Below are positions 7,225-15,843 of a stretch of DNA of 61,117 nt, piece by piece; within the stretch, counting starts at the first letter, position 1; each line of letters opens with the position of its first letter. Position numbers and translations under genes: made by a program. This stretch comes from Porphyromonadaceae bacterium UBA7332 (GTDB lineage: Bacteria; Bacteroidota; Bacteroidia; Bacteroidales; UBA7332), in the NCBI GenBank assembly GCA_002471225.1, contig DKPO01000020.1, forward strand, positions 127,276-188,392, read 5' to 3'. The notes under the pieces are model-generated. The model saw only the letters and a program-made list of their open reading frames with translations, did not search any database and had not been told where the DNA came from.

Positions 7225-9981
7225 TTGATGAAAAATACATTAAAATACTCGCTATTGGCTTCCGGTATGCTATTGGCATCTTGTGAGTCAACTCATGAAT
7301 TATTTACGGAGGATGCGAATCAAAATATATCTGCCGAGTCAACGGTTGCTTATGAAAAAGGAGTAATCCGTATTAAAATGAATGAGGCTTTTTGTAATGC
7401 TTTACCTCAGAACGAATCTGAAAGTAATCAGTATGTAGGTAAGTTATTGTCGGATGAACTGGCAGACTATCGCATAGAGTCTGTAGAAAGACTTTATCCT
7501 TATGCAGGTAAATTTGAAAAACGTACCCGTGAAATGGGTATGCATTTGTGGTATGTGGTACGCTTTGATAAGGATATTCCTCAAACTAAGATGTCCGACT
7601 CTTTTATTCGTAGTAAGAATGTGGTGAAAGTTGAGAAGGTTCCCGTTATCAAACACTATAAATCCACAGTTATACCTGATTTAAAAGTTACATTAAATCA
7701 GCTTTCATCAAAGGCTGCGTCAAATAATCTGATTTTTAATGATCCATTATTAGCTGATCAATGGCATTACATGAATGATGGTACTAAACCGAATCATTTG
7801 AAGGGTGCTGACGTGAATGTTTATCCTGTATGGGAAAGAGATTTAGTTGGAAATCCCGATGTAATTGTTTGTGTAGTGGATGGTGGCGTAGATTATCGTC
7901 ATGAAGATCTACATGAAAACATGTACATCAACGAAAAAGAATTGAACGGTACGCCCGGAGTTGATGATGATGGGAATGGTTACGTAGATGATGTATACGG
8001 ATATAATTTTGTGACACGATCAGGCGTAATTATGCCTCATGACCATGGAACACACGTAGCCGGAGTTATTGCAGCAAAAAATAACAATGGTGTCGGTGTT
8101 GCAGGATTAGCAGGAGGTAAAGGAAACGACCTGGGCGGCGTAAGAATAATGTCTGCCCAGATATTTACAGATAACGGAAGTGCCGATGGTGCAGTCGCAA
8201 TTAAATACGGTGCAGATAATGGAGCGGTAATCAGTCAGAATAGTTGGGGATACCCGACATTAACAGAAGTTCCGGAATCAGATCGTCTGGCGATTGAATA
8301 TTTTACAAAATACGCAGGATTAGATGAGAACGGCAATCAGACAGGTCCTATTAAAGGTGGTATAGTTGTTTTTGCATCGGGAAATGAGAATCGCCCTCTT
8401 TCGGTTCCTGGTATGGATGAGAACTCAATAGCTGTGACAGCGATTGCTCCGGATTATAAAAAAGCCTATTACTCCAATTACGGTAGCTGGGCTGATATAG
8501 CAGCACCGGGAGGTCAGGTTACATCCGAATACGGACCCAATCAGGCGGGAGGCGTTTTAAGTACGACCACAGGTAACACGTATCAGCGTATGCAAGGTTC
8601 TTCTATGGCTTGCCCTCATGTATCAGGTGCTTTTGCTCTTTTAGCTTCACATGTGGCTAATAATGGAATACAGGGAGTTACCAACCAGGACCTTATAGAT
8701 CGCCTTTTAAATAATACGCGTCCGGTAGATAACTACAATCCGCAATATCAGGGTGCAATGGGTAAAGGGTTACTGGATATTTACCGTGCCGTAGGCGGTA
8801 ACAGTACAATAGCTCCTGATCAAATTACCGATCTGACAATTCTGGAAAGTAATTACAATTCAATCGGAGTTCAGTGGACAGTGCCTCAGGATGAAGATGA
8901 TGCCTCGAATATAGGGTTTACGTTATATTACAGCACCAAATCATTGCAAGGTGTTGATCTGGATAATCCGGGTCAGGATGTAAATAGTATTAACGTTGGT
9001 GAATATACAACTGCTGCAGGGACTAAGATGCAAACGAAGATCAATGGTTTGTACCCGGGTACAAACTATTACATAGCCATTCGTGCATTTGACTATTCCG
9101 GTAATAAAGCAAAGGTTTCGAATTTTGTGACAGCTCAGACTTTAGCCAACGGCGTTCCGACTATTTCAGCACGCGAAGGCGTTGAAATATCGGTAAGAAA
9201 TGGCGGAATGGGTAAGTTGCGATTTGATATATCAGATCCTGATAATGATAAACTGGATGTGCAATTGATTAAAGAAACTGAAGCAGAATCTTTTGTATTG
9301 AATAATGGAGTGATTACCTTATTCATTAATGGTGCAAAAGCGTCTGTAGGGACTTACAAGTCAACCCTGGTAGTGACTGATCCGTATGAAGGCAAAGTAA
9401 CTCAGGAAGTAACCTACACAATTACTGAGCAAAACCCTCCGACATTTACAGGTAAACCGATGACTGATTTGGAAATTTCAGGATACAATAAGTCTGTGAA
9501 AATAGATTGGACAGAATATGTAACCGATGCTGATGGTGATAAACTCGAAGTTAAGGCGGAATCCTCTCAACCGGAAGTTGCCGAAGTAACGATCGATGGA
9601 AATTACTTAATTCTGAATACGCTGACTGCAGGAACTTCTACTATTAAGATGACATTCAGTGATCAGGTTAATCCGGCTCTTCAATTAGAGTTTAAGGTAA
9701 CTTGTCTGAAAGATCAGTCTTCGGTAGATATTAACCAGATTCAGTTCAAACTGTTTCCTAATCCGGTAATAGATAATCTGTTTATCGAAGCAGATACATC
9801 GGTAGATGTAAATGTTCGTATCAAAAATTCCCGTGGAAACCAGGTATATCAGTCTTCGGGGGTTGAACTTGAATCCAAAAATGCAAAAATGCTTAATCTG
9901 AGTCAGCTGAAAGCAGGTCAGTATCAGATAGAAATAGAAACAAACGGTAAAACTATTAAACGCAATCTGACAAAATTATGA
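7225..9981 (+). CDS. Subtilisin-like (S8) protease with lipobox and T9SS sorting domain
   Basis: The 918-residue product has a lipoprotein signal peptide (LLASC, Cys20), a prodomain, and a peptidase S8 domain with the complete triad: Asp219 (VVDGG), His274 (HGTHVAG) and Ser460 (GSSMACPHVSG), plus the oxyanion Asn387 (SGNEN). A fibronectin type III-like domain (about 531-630) and two further beta-sandwich modules follow. The last 78 residues (from about 841, 'FKLFPNPVIDN') are a type A T9SS C-terminal sorting domain. It should therefore be exported by the Sec route and then moved across the outer membrane by the type IX system as an extracellular endoprotease. The lipobox together with a T9SS domain is unusual. 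Its stop overlaps the start of the PorV-like gene. Confidence 0.93.
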   Translation: MMKNTLKYSLLASGMLLASCESTHELFTEDANQNISAESTVAYEKGVIRIKMNEAFCNALPQNESESNQYVGKLLSDELADYRIESVERLYPYAGKFEKRTREMGMHLWYVVRFDKDIPQTKMSDSFIRSKNVVKVEKVPVIKHYKSTVIPDLKVTLNQLSSKAASNNLIFNDPLLADQWHYMNDGTKPNHLKGADVNVYPVWERDLVGNPDVIVCVVDGGVDYRHEDLHENMYINEKELNGTPGVDDDGNGYVDDVYGYNFVTRSGVIMPHDHGTHVAGVIAAKNNNGVGVAGLAGGKGNDLGGVRIMSAQIFTDNGSADGAVAIKYGADNGAVISQNSWGYPTLTEVPESDRLAIEYFTKYAGLDENGNQTGPIKGGIVVFASGNENRPLSVPGMDENSIAVTAIAPDYKKAYYSNYGSWADIAAPGGQVTSEYGPNQAGGVLSTTTGNTYQRMQGSSMACPHVSGAFALLASHVANNGIQGVTNQDLIDRLLNNTRPVDNYNPQYQGAMGKGLLDIYRAVGGNSTIAPDQITDLTILESNYNSIGVQWTVPQDEDDASNIGFTLYYSTKSLQGVDLDNPGQDVNSINVGEYTTAAGTKMQTKINGLYPGTNYYIAIRAFDYSGNKAKVSNFVTAQTLANGVPTISAREGVEISVRNGGMGKLRFDISDPDNDKLDVQLIKETEAESFVLNNGVITLFINGAKASVGTYKSTLVVTDPYEGKVTQEVTYTITEQNPPTFTGKPMTDLEISGYNKSVKIDWTEYVTDADGDKLEVKAESSQPEVAEVTIDGNYLILNTLTAGTSTIKMTFSDQVNPALQLEFKVTCLKDQSSVDINQIQFKLFPNPVIDNLFIEADTSVDVNVRIKNSRGNQVYQSSGVELESKNAKMLNLSQLKAGQYQIEIETNGKTIKRNLTKL

Positions 9982-10904
9982 TAAAACGATCTTTAATTAT
10001 ACTGGCTGCATTAGCAGCAAGCCAGTTTGCCAATGCTCAAATGGATATGTTGGGTGTAAGCAATGATCCCCGCTCATTAAGTTTGGGAAATAACACAACG
10101 ACAACCGGGCCTTCGGCCTATTCGATTTATTCCAACGCGGCATCGGTAGCTTTCTCTGAAGATCGCTTCGGAGTTGGAGTGTCTGACATTTTGTGGATGC
10201 CTTCAGGAGTAGATATAAATATCGGAGCTTTGTCCGGCTTTTACGGTGTTAATAATCGTCTTTCTTTATTAGTGGGTGCACGCTATAGTTTCTGGAAGGA
10301 TTATATGTTAATGGATGAAATCGGCGAATGCGGGAGCGGTTTTCGTCCTTACGATTATTCCATTGATTTGGGAGCAGCTTATCTGTTGACCGATTATCTT
10401 TCGGGTGCGGTTACTTTACGCTATCTCAACTCACGTATTTTTACTGAAAAAGCTTCAGCTTTTGGAATGGATGTGCATTTGCAAATGCAGTTAGAACGTT
10501 GGACTGCCGGCTTATCGGTAACGAATATCGGATCTAAATTCAAATATGAGCACTCCTCATTGGTTCAGCCCGTACAGGCTAAGTTAGGAGGGGCTTATGA
10601 TTTCTTTGCTACGACATCGGATCACAAACTGAAAGCCGGAGCTGAGGTGGGTTATCTTTTTCAGCCTAAAGAAGATCGTTCTTTTCTGGCAGGCGCAGGT
10701 CTGGAGTATATCTATAAATCGACGTTAGCTCTTCGCGGAGCATACTCGTATGCTGATAAGGATGCTTTTGTTCCGTCTTTCGTTAGTGTCGGTCTGGGTA
10801 TAAAAGTTGCAGGTATCGGACTGGATGCTGCATATCTGATTCCGACGGAAAGCAATACATCATTGAAGAATACGTTTTCGATAGGTTTATCCTATTGTTG
10901 GTAA
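9978..10904 (+). CDS. PorV/PorQ-family outer membrane barrel
   Basis: This 308-residue protein has a signal peptide ending in ANAQ (residue 21), then a 'DPRSLSLGN...AYSIYSNAASVAF' stretch that is the N-terminal signature of the PorV/PorQ/FadL-like family, followed by amphipathic beta-strands and a terminal aromatic residue (YCW). In the T9SS, PorV carries cargo from the translocon to the attachment complex, and PorQ helps its assembly. The ATG lies inside an ATGA overlap with the stop of the T9SS protease, so the two are translationally coupled. At 308 residues it is shorter than canonical PorV (nearly 400), so it is more likely a paralog dedicated to this protease; that is inference. Confidence 0.82.
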   Translation: MIKRSLIILAALAASQFANAQMDMLGVSNDPRSLSLGNNTTTTGPSAYSIYSNAASVAFSEDRFGVGVSDILWMPSGVDINIGALSGFYGVNNRLSLLVGARYSFWKDYMLMDEIGECGSGFRPYDYSIDLGAAYLLTDYLSGAVTLRYLNSRIFTEKASAFGMDVHLQMQLERWTAGLSVTNIGSKFKYEHSSLVQPVQAKLGGAYDFFATTSDHKLKAGAEVGYLFQPKEDRSFLAGAGLEYIYKSTLALRGAYSYADKDAFVPSFVSVGLGIKVAGIGLDAAYLIPTESNTSLKNTFSIGLSYCW

Positions 10905-10958
10905 AACAGACAGACATTCACCGCTTCTCATGTTTTACAGGTGAATGGATGGAATCAT

Positions 10959-11006
10959 AAAAAAAGGTTGTTTGAAAGGATACTATCCAATCAAACAACC
11001 TTTTTC
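10959..11006. terminator. Bidirectional terminator between convergent operons
   Basis: An A-rich left flank, AGGTTGTTTGA stem and its complement TCAAACAACCT, then TTTTT give a hairpin with a T-run on both strands. It lies between the PorV-like gene (plus) and the 5'-nucleotidase gene (minus) and can serve both. Confidence 0.9.
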
Positions 11007-11031
11007 GTATTAAAAACAAAAGCGAAACAGA

Positions 11032-12780
11032 TTAATTCGGCATTTCTTCACCGAAAATAAGCATATAATCGCGTTTTGCAGCCGGAACAGTCCACTCTTC
11101 CGGAATAAATTTCCATTGGTTTAGAGGTTGAGGATTTAGTTTACCCTCTTTCTTGATGTATTCCATCAAGTAGTAACGTAGATCTTTATTGGTTGCCGTA
11201 ATAATGCGGCTTTTCAATTCATCCTGAGGGATGCCGGCTCCTTTTGTCAAAAGGTCACCACCACCATTACCTCTGTACGAGTTAAGAGCTACTTTGTATG
11301 ATTTATTTAAATCGAAAGGTGAACCGTCAGCCATGCTGATGATATTGATACGTTCTCCTTCCGGTTTCGTTACGTCAACTGTGTAAATAATACCTGCACC
11401 TGAGTCGAAATTAAAGCTCATGTTTGCAAAAACCTGTCTTTCATTTCCGCTTTTTGTATCTTGTTTCAATAACAAAAGGTGATCTTCAGGCGATTTCATT
11501 TGATTAGCCCAACGAGCGTATGATTCTTCCAGTAAGCCTTTCACTTCTTTACCTGTCAGATTCATTACATAAAGCATATTTTCATACTTATATAAGTTGA
11601 ACATATCTCTTACACGGATAGTTCCTTCTTTGATTTCCGAACGGAAAGAAAGCGGTGCCGTGATTGAAATATCTGCTCCAGAGATAGCTAATTGCAATTG
11701 GTGAATCAGATCAATGAAAGCAGAAGGACCGAAGTAAGCCGGTCTTGAGTCTACATCAGATGCAAAATCACCGATAGGCATACTCACAAACTCTTTCACA
11801 ATGTCAAACTGAGGTTTGAATTTATTCATAAAATCAGCATCGGGCTGTACATTCTTCATGTCAACTAATTTACCGATAACTTCTTTACCTACGATTTTGT
11901 CGCGTTTTTTCTTAAATACAAGCTCAACTTCCGAAACGTAACGTCCGTTGCTTGCCGGATTGATGATCAAAACAGAATCTCCGGCTACATTAGCCACTTT
12001 GCGGTTGTCTGCGCGGTGATCGTGTCCCATTAATACAACATCAAATCCCGGAACATTCTGAGCAACGCTCAAAGAGGCGTTATCGCGGAATTTATCAGAC
12101 ATAAGCACTTCGTTTTGTCCTGCGTGGAATAGGCCGACGATTGCATCCGGATTAACTTCTTTCTGTATAATCGGAATCCATTTCTTAGCAGTCTCTTCCA
12201 TATCATCAAACTGCAGACCTTGCCAAAGTGTTTCTGGTAACCAAGCCGGGATAGCCGGTGTGATCATACCTAAAACGGCAATCTTGATACCATCTACCGT
12301 AAATACTTCGTAAGGTTTGAAATATGGTTTTCCCGTTGTGCGGTCAATGACGTTCGCACCCAACATCGGGAATTGAAGATCATTCACGAAACGATCAAAG
12401 ACAGGACGACCTGTTTCGATATCGTGATTTCCGATAGACATAGCGTTATAACCGATATAGTTCAGGATATCTGCTCCAAGGTGAGTCGAAGTTGTATCCA
12501 TGAAATTGTAGTAATAAGCCGAAGGCTGCCCCTGAAGGTAGTCTCCGTTTTCAAGAACGATTACATTCTTTTTTCCGTGTTTTTTTCGCTCTTCTTTAAC
12601 CAAAGTTGCAACACGTGCCATACTTCCATCCATAGGCTTATCCTCAATAAAATTGTACGGATAATATGCACCGTGAATGTCAGATGTTTCTATCAGCTTG
12701 ATACGTACTTCTTTCGATTTAGCAAAAACGAAAGAACCGCACACAAGCAATGACAGCACTAATGTAGAAAAACGTTTCAT
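11032..12780 (-). CDS. 5'-nucleotidase / 2',3'-cyclic phosphodiesterase family (UshA-like)
   Basis: A 582-residue periplasmic enzyme with a signal peptide (cut near FAKSK, residue 20). The N-terminal calcineurin-like metallophosphoesterase domain shows its metal-binding motifs in order: SDIHG (Asp34, His36), ENGDYLQG, GNHD and GHDHR. The C-terminal half (about 330-560) is the 5'-nucleotidase C domain that grips the nucleoside, including 'SYRGNGGGDLL'. The expected reaction is removal of phosphate from extracellular nucleotides or cyclic nucleotides. It is the second gene of a minus-strand unit, 53 bases after a PAP2 phosphatase, and ends at the bidirectional terminator. The precise substrate is not evident. 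Confidence 0.93.
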   Translation of the reverse strand: MKRFSTLVLSLLVCGSFVFAKSKEVRIKLIETSDIHGAYYPYNFIEDKPMDGSMARVATLVKEERKKHGKKNVIVLENGDYLQGQPSAYYYNFMDTTSTHLGADILNYIGYNAMSIGNHDIETGRPVFDRFVNDLQFPMLGANVIDRTTGKPYFKPYEVFTVDGIKIAVLGMITPAIPAWLPETLWQGLQFDDMEETAKKWIPIIQKEVNPDAIVGLFHAGQNEVLMSDKFRDNASLSVAQNVPGFDVVLMGHDHRADNRKVANVAGDSVLIINPASNGRYVSEVELVFKKKRDKIVGKEVIGKLVDMKNVQPDADFMNKFKPQFDIVKEFVSMPIGDFASDVDSRPAYFGPSAFIDLIHQLQLAISGADISITAPLSFRSEIKEGTIRVRDMFNLYKYENMLYVMNLTGKEVKGLLEESYARWANQMKSPEDHLLLLKQDTKSGNERQVFANMSFNFDSGAGIIYTVDVTKPEGERINIISMADGSPFDLNKSYKVALNSYRGNGGGDLLTKGAGIPQDELKSRIITATNKDLRYYLMEYIKKEGKLNPQPLNQWKFIPEEWTVPAAKRDYMLIFGEEMPN

Positions 12781-12833
12781 TTGTTGTTGTTTAGGTTTAT
12801 GATAAACTTAGTTGTTTCTGAAGTGAGACGTAT

Positions 12834-13463
12834 TTATATGATCGAGAATATCATAATCGATAATAAAAATATCGCATAAGTTACTTTATCCATTAATCCG
12901 GTATCGGACACAGGAGCCAGCTTCTTTTTGAATAGACGAAAAACCAATGATCCGCAAATAATCCCGATCAGAGTACCGCATAACACATCGCCAAAGAAGT
13001 GAACCCCGAGATAAATACGGGAATAACCTGTCAGTAAAGCCCAAAGTATAAGCAGGAAGTATTGCCATTTGTCTCTGAAGTATAACATCAGAAGAGTGGC
13101 AACACCAAACGTATTTGCAGCATGACTGGACGTAAAGCCGTATTTGCCTCCTACATATCCGTTAACGGTATGAATAATTCCCTGTAATTCCGGATCACGG
13201 GATGGTCGCCATCTTTCGGTTAGCGGCTTCAGTATTCCCGAACTGATCTGATCTGTAAGCAGTATAGTAAGTCCGATTGCCAATACCCACCAGAAATTCT
13301 TTTTTCCGTTGTTTTTATAAATGAAATAAAGATAGGCTATATAAAAGGGAGCCCAAACCCACATGTGAGTATAACGAAAAAAGAAATCGTCCCAGAAAGG
13401 AGTATGAAAACTATTTATCCATACAGTAAATGAGCGATCCCAACCTATAAGTTGCTCAATCAT
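12834..13463 (-). CDS. Integral membrane PAP2-family phosphatase
   Basis: A 209-residue protein with about five or six transmembrane segments and the three-part PAP2 signature: K79-x6-RP (KPLTERWRP), SSH (112-114, in place of the commoner SGH) and SR-x5-H-x3-D (148-159). Members act on lipid phosphates such as undecaprenyl pyrophosphate or phosphatidylglycerol phosphate on the outer face of the inner membrane. It heads a minus-strand pair with the 5'-nucleotidase. Undecaprenyl pyrophosphate recycling or lipid A dephosphorylation are both possible; the sequence does not decide. Confidence 0.9.
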   Translation of the reverse strand: MIEQLIGWDRSFTVWINSFHTPFWDDFFFRYTHMWVWAPFYIAYLYFIYKNNGKKNFWWVLAIGLTILLTDQISSGILKPLTERWRPSRDPELQGIIHTVNGYVGGKYGFTSSHAANTFGVATLLMLYFRDKWQYFLLILWALLTGYSRIYLGVHFFGDVLCGTLIGIICGSLVFRLFKKKLAPVSDTGLMDKVTYAIFLLSIMIFSII

Positions 13464-13509
13464 CGTAAATCAGTTTTTATGATTTATACTTGAAAATATT
13501 CATAGCGTA

Positions 13510-13517
13510 CAAAAATA
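13510..13517 (-). promoter_or_regulatory. Candidate -7 element for the PAP2-nucleotidase pair
   Basis: Read on the minus strand this is TATTTTTG, matching TAnnTTTG, about 47 bases before the PAP2 start. I do not see a good -33 TTTG. Confidence 0.4.
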
Positions 13518-13607
13518 ATTACATTTAATGATTCTAACTAAGCTAAAGAGTAAAATAAATCTCAATTAATTCTACTATACCGAAATTCGGATGCATCATA
13601 TAAATAA

Positions 13608-13650
13608 CAGAGGGCCATACTGCGAATATCGCAGACGGCCCTCTGAATTT
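13608..13650. terminator. Branched strong hairpin between two minus-strand units
   Basis: CAGAGGGCC pairs with GGCCCTCTG (9 bp) and encloses a smaller hairpin CTGCG-AATAT-CGCAG; AATTTTT follows on the plus strand. It lies about 110 bases beyond the porin stop and probably separates the porin unit from the PAP2 unit, although the T-run on the minus side is poor. Confidence 0.6.
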
Positions 13651-13754
13651 TTAAAGAGTTGAATTTTTATAGAGATTAAAGAACAATTGTTTTTAGTGGC
13701 GGTTGAGTCAGTCAAACCTTATTAACATACTATGAAACTAATGAAAAACGTTAT

Positions 13755-14891
13755 TTAGAAAATAATCTGGAAACGGGTTTGAATGGCATTTAATGTTGTG
13801 TTTTCAAATCCTGACCGGTTATTCACATAAGTATATGAATAATGCAGTCTCCAAATCATATATTTATTTATATAATAATTAAGCGTGATGGAAGCATCAT
13901 TTTGACGACCTCCTAAAATACCAGCTCGTTTATCGGATAAATCCGTATAGTTATATCCTGCTACAGCCTCGAACGTTCCCGGTTGAGGTGTCGCGATCCC
14001 TGCATCCCATGCAGAGTATTTATAATCCTTACCGATAATAACTCCACGTAATAAAACATAAGCTCCGTTTGCCTTGAAACTTGGTTGATTGTTTCGTTGC
14101 ACATGTACATAGAAGTATTGAGACTCAATACCGAAACGTTTGTAGGCTGCACAGATCTCCGGTGTGAATTTATAAAGCATTTTGGCATCTACGATTGATG
14201 CTTCCTGAGCCGTTACTTTTGAAATACGCGACGGAAAGTTCGTTTTCAAAACAAACGTTTTGTGATTGTACTCAGGATTGCTGTTATAACGAGGCGTTTC
14301 AAACGCTCCCGAAACACCAATATGGAATATACGACCATCTTCGGTGAAAGGTCTGAATACCAGACGCGACATCATACCATAGCCTTGTTTTCCTGTTTCG
14401 GATGTATTCTTCTTAATTGCTTCATTTTCGACATGAAAACTAAGTGTTCCGAAGAATTTTTCCTGACTGTGCATATACATAGCTCCGATCAAACGTGAAT
14501 TAAAGAAAGCCTCATTACTTTCAGGTTCTTCCATCGAAATTTTCATGGATGAACTTGTGCAGCTTTGTAGTCCGAACTGGTGTACGAAATAACCTAATCT
14601 TAAAAGGTTTTTTTGTCCGAAAGAACGTTCTACGAAGATATCTTTCAATGATAATTTACCATAGGCAAATCCGACATCCACTTTGGCTTTGTAAGCACCG
14701 TATGAAGCTTTTACTCCTAAACGGGCATCGGGGATGGCCAGGCCACTTGTCAGATGATCGTTGTTCGAATGAAGATATCCGGCATCTATTAATATACGAC
14801 CTGTCGGTCTTACTTCTAATTTTTTTTCCTGGGCATGCATGGTAAAGCATGAGCATGCGATTGTAAGTATCGCTATTATCGATTTATTCAT
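13755..14891 (-). CDS. Phosphate-selective porin O/P-type outer membrane protein
   Basis: A 378-residue protein with a signal peptide (cut near MHAQE, residue 21) and an entirely beta-barrel composition. Its end is typical of the OprO/OprP family: 'AVAGYNYTDLSD', 'GGRQNDASITLNYYINKY' and a terminal Phe. Such porins pass phosphate or pyrophosphate, or other anions. It lies 38 bases after the acid phosphatase gene and is likely co-transcribed with it, which suits an uptake channel for phosphate released by the phosphatase. Anion selectivity itself cannot be seen in the sequence. Confidence 0.87.
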   Translation of the reverse strand: MNKSIIAILTIACSCFTMHAQEKKLEVRPTGRILIDAGYLHSNNDHLTSGLAIPDARLGVKASYGAYKAKVDVGFAYGKLSLKDIFVERSFGQKNLLRLGYFVHQFGLQSCTSSSMKISMEEPESNEAFFNSRLIGAMYMHSQEKFFGTLSFHVENEAIKKNTSETGKQGYGMMSRLVFRPFTEDGRIFHIGVSGAFETPRYNSNPEYNHKTFVLKTNFPSRISKVTAQEASIVDAKMLYKFTPEICAAYKRFGIESQYFYVHVQRNNQPSFKANGAYVLLRGVIIGKDYKYSAWDAGIATPQPGTFEAVAGYNYTDLSDKRAGILGGRQNDASITLNYYINKYMIWRLHYSYTYVNNRSGFENTTLNAIQTRFQIIF

Positions 14892-14929
14892 AGGGATTAT
14901 GATAGATTTTAGAAGGCTGATCCTTTGAT

Positions 14930-15709
14930 TTAATTTTTAGTGCTTTTTGAAACTTTACCTGCTTTTTGTAAAGAGTTAAACTCTTTTTTTGCTTTTTCAA
15001 GTTGCTTCATGAAAGCGTCGTTTGCATGTAAACGTGCTACTACACCGCTTGCTACCAAACGTGCGGCATCTACGTCGCTTTGGAAGTGATAACCGCAAAT
15101 CACACGGCTTTGTCCCATTTGATAACCTCTTTGAAGGATTTCGTCCTGACGGTCCGGATTGATTTCAGCTAATACAAGTGCTGTTGCCCATCCGATAGCT
15201 GTGTGTCCTGAAGGATAAGATCCGTTTGTAGAAAGCTCTTGTTGCTGTTCCGGATTACAAGTAGCTTCCTGATAGAAACTGAATGGACGAACACGCATAT
15301 AATGTTCTTTGGCATGACGTGTTGCTAAATCTCCTGCATCTTCACGCATATTGATCACTAATTTGTGGATCTCAGGTGTGCTTTCTTTTGATATTTCTAC
15401 ACCGAATGCATCCGAAAAAGCCATCGGTACGCCATTTCCTCCTACACGTGCATCGCTTACTGCCTGATCACCGCGTGGAGTGTCACGTTGCATTTTTCCC
15501 CACTCGTATTGAGCTTCGTCATTTAGGAATAAAATACTACCCGGAGCAGGAGGCGCTGGTAATAATTCCAAACTGTTGGGTACTTCTGAAATTTCAAGAA
15601 AGTAAAGATCAGGGTTTGTTCTTCTGTCTTTGATTTTTGCTTCTTGTGCAAATGCACTTAATGATAATAACGTGCATGCTAATGCAACGAATAAAGGTTT
15701 TTTGTTCAT
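14930..15709 (-). CDS. Class A non-specific acid phosphatase (PhoN/PhoC-like)
   Basis: A 259-residue secreted enzyme with a signal peptide ending in AFAQ (residue 22). It carries the complete class A acid phosphatase signature: K134-x6-RP (141-142), the GSYPSGHT block (163-170, with catalytic His169) and SR-x5-H-x3-D (201-212, His208 being the nucleophile). It hydrolyses a broad range of phosphomonoesters in the periplasm. The neighbouring porin and the nearby 5'-nucleotidase and PAP2 genes point to phosphate acquisition. A minus-strand -7 element at 15748-15755 precedes it. Confidence 0.93.
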   Translation of the reverse strand: MNKKPLFVALACTLLSLSAFAQEAKIKDRRTNPDLYFLEISEVPNSLELLPAPPAPGSILFLNDEAQYEWGKMQRDTPRGDQAVSDARVGGNGVPMAFSDAFGVEISKESTPEIHKLVINMREDAGDLATRHAKEHYMRVRPFSFYQEATCNPEQQQELSTNGSYPSGHTAIGWATALVLAEINPDRQDEILQRGYQMGQSRVICGYHFQSDVDAARLVASGVVARLHANDAFMKQLEKAKKEFNSLQKAGKVSKSTKN

Positions 15710-15747
15710 AAGTATTGGTTTTATGAGTTATGAATTTTGATTCGCTG

Positions 15748-15755
15748 CAAAAGTA
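15748..15755 (-). promoter_or_regulatory. Candidate -7 element for phosphatase-porin unit
   Basis: Minus-strand TACTTTTG, a perfect TAnnTTTG, lies about 40 bases before the acid phosphatase start. No clear -33 box was found. Confidence 0.5.
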
Positions 15756-15766
15756 TGGGAGGGAGG

Positions 15767-15821
15767 GTAAAAAGAAAGTTGCATGTGTTTATTTGCTCGA
15801 TTTTCACACATGCAACTTTCT
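15767..15821 (-). terminator. Terminator of the propeller-sensor gene
   Basis: A perfect 16-bp inverted repeat (AGAAAGTTGCATGTGT and complement, 15773-15788 with 15806-15821) lies 23 bases past the sensor stop, followed on the minus strand by a CTTTCTTTTTA run. Confidence 0.88.
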
Positions 15822-15843
15822 GCAATATTGATTTACTGTATTG

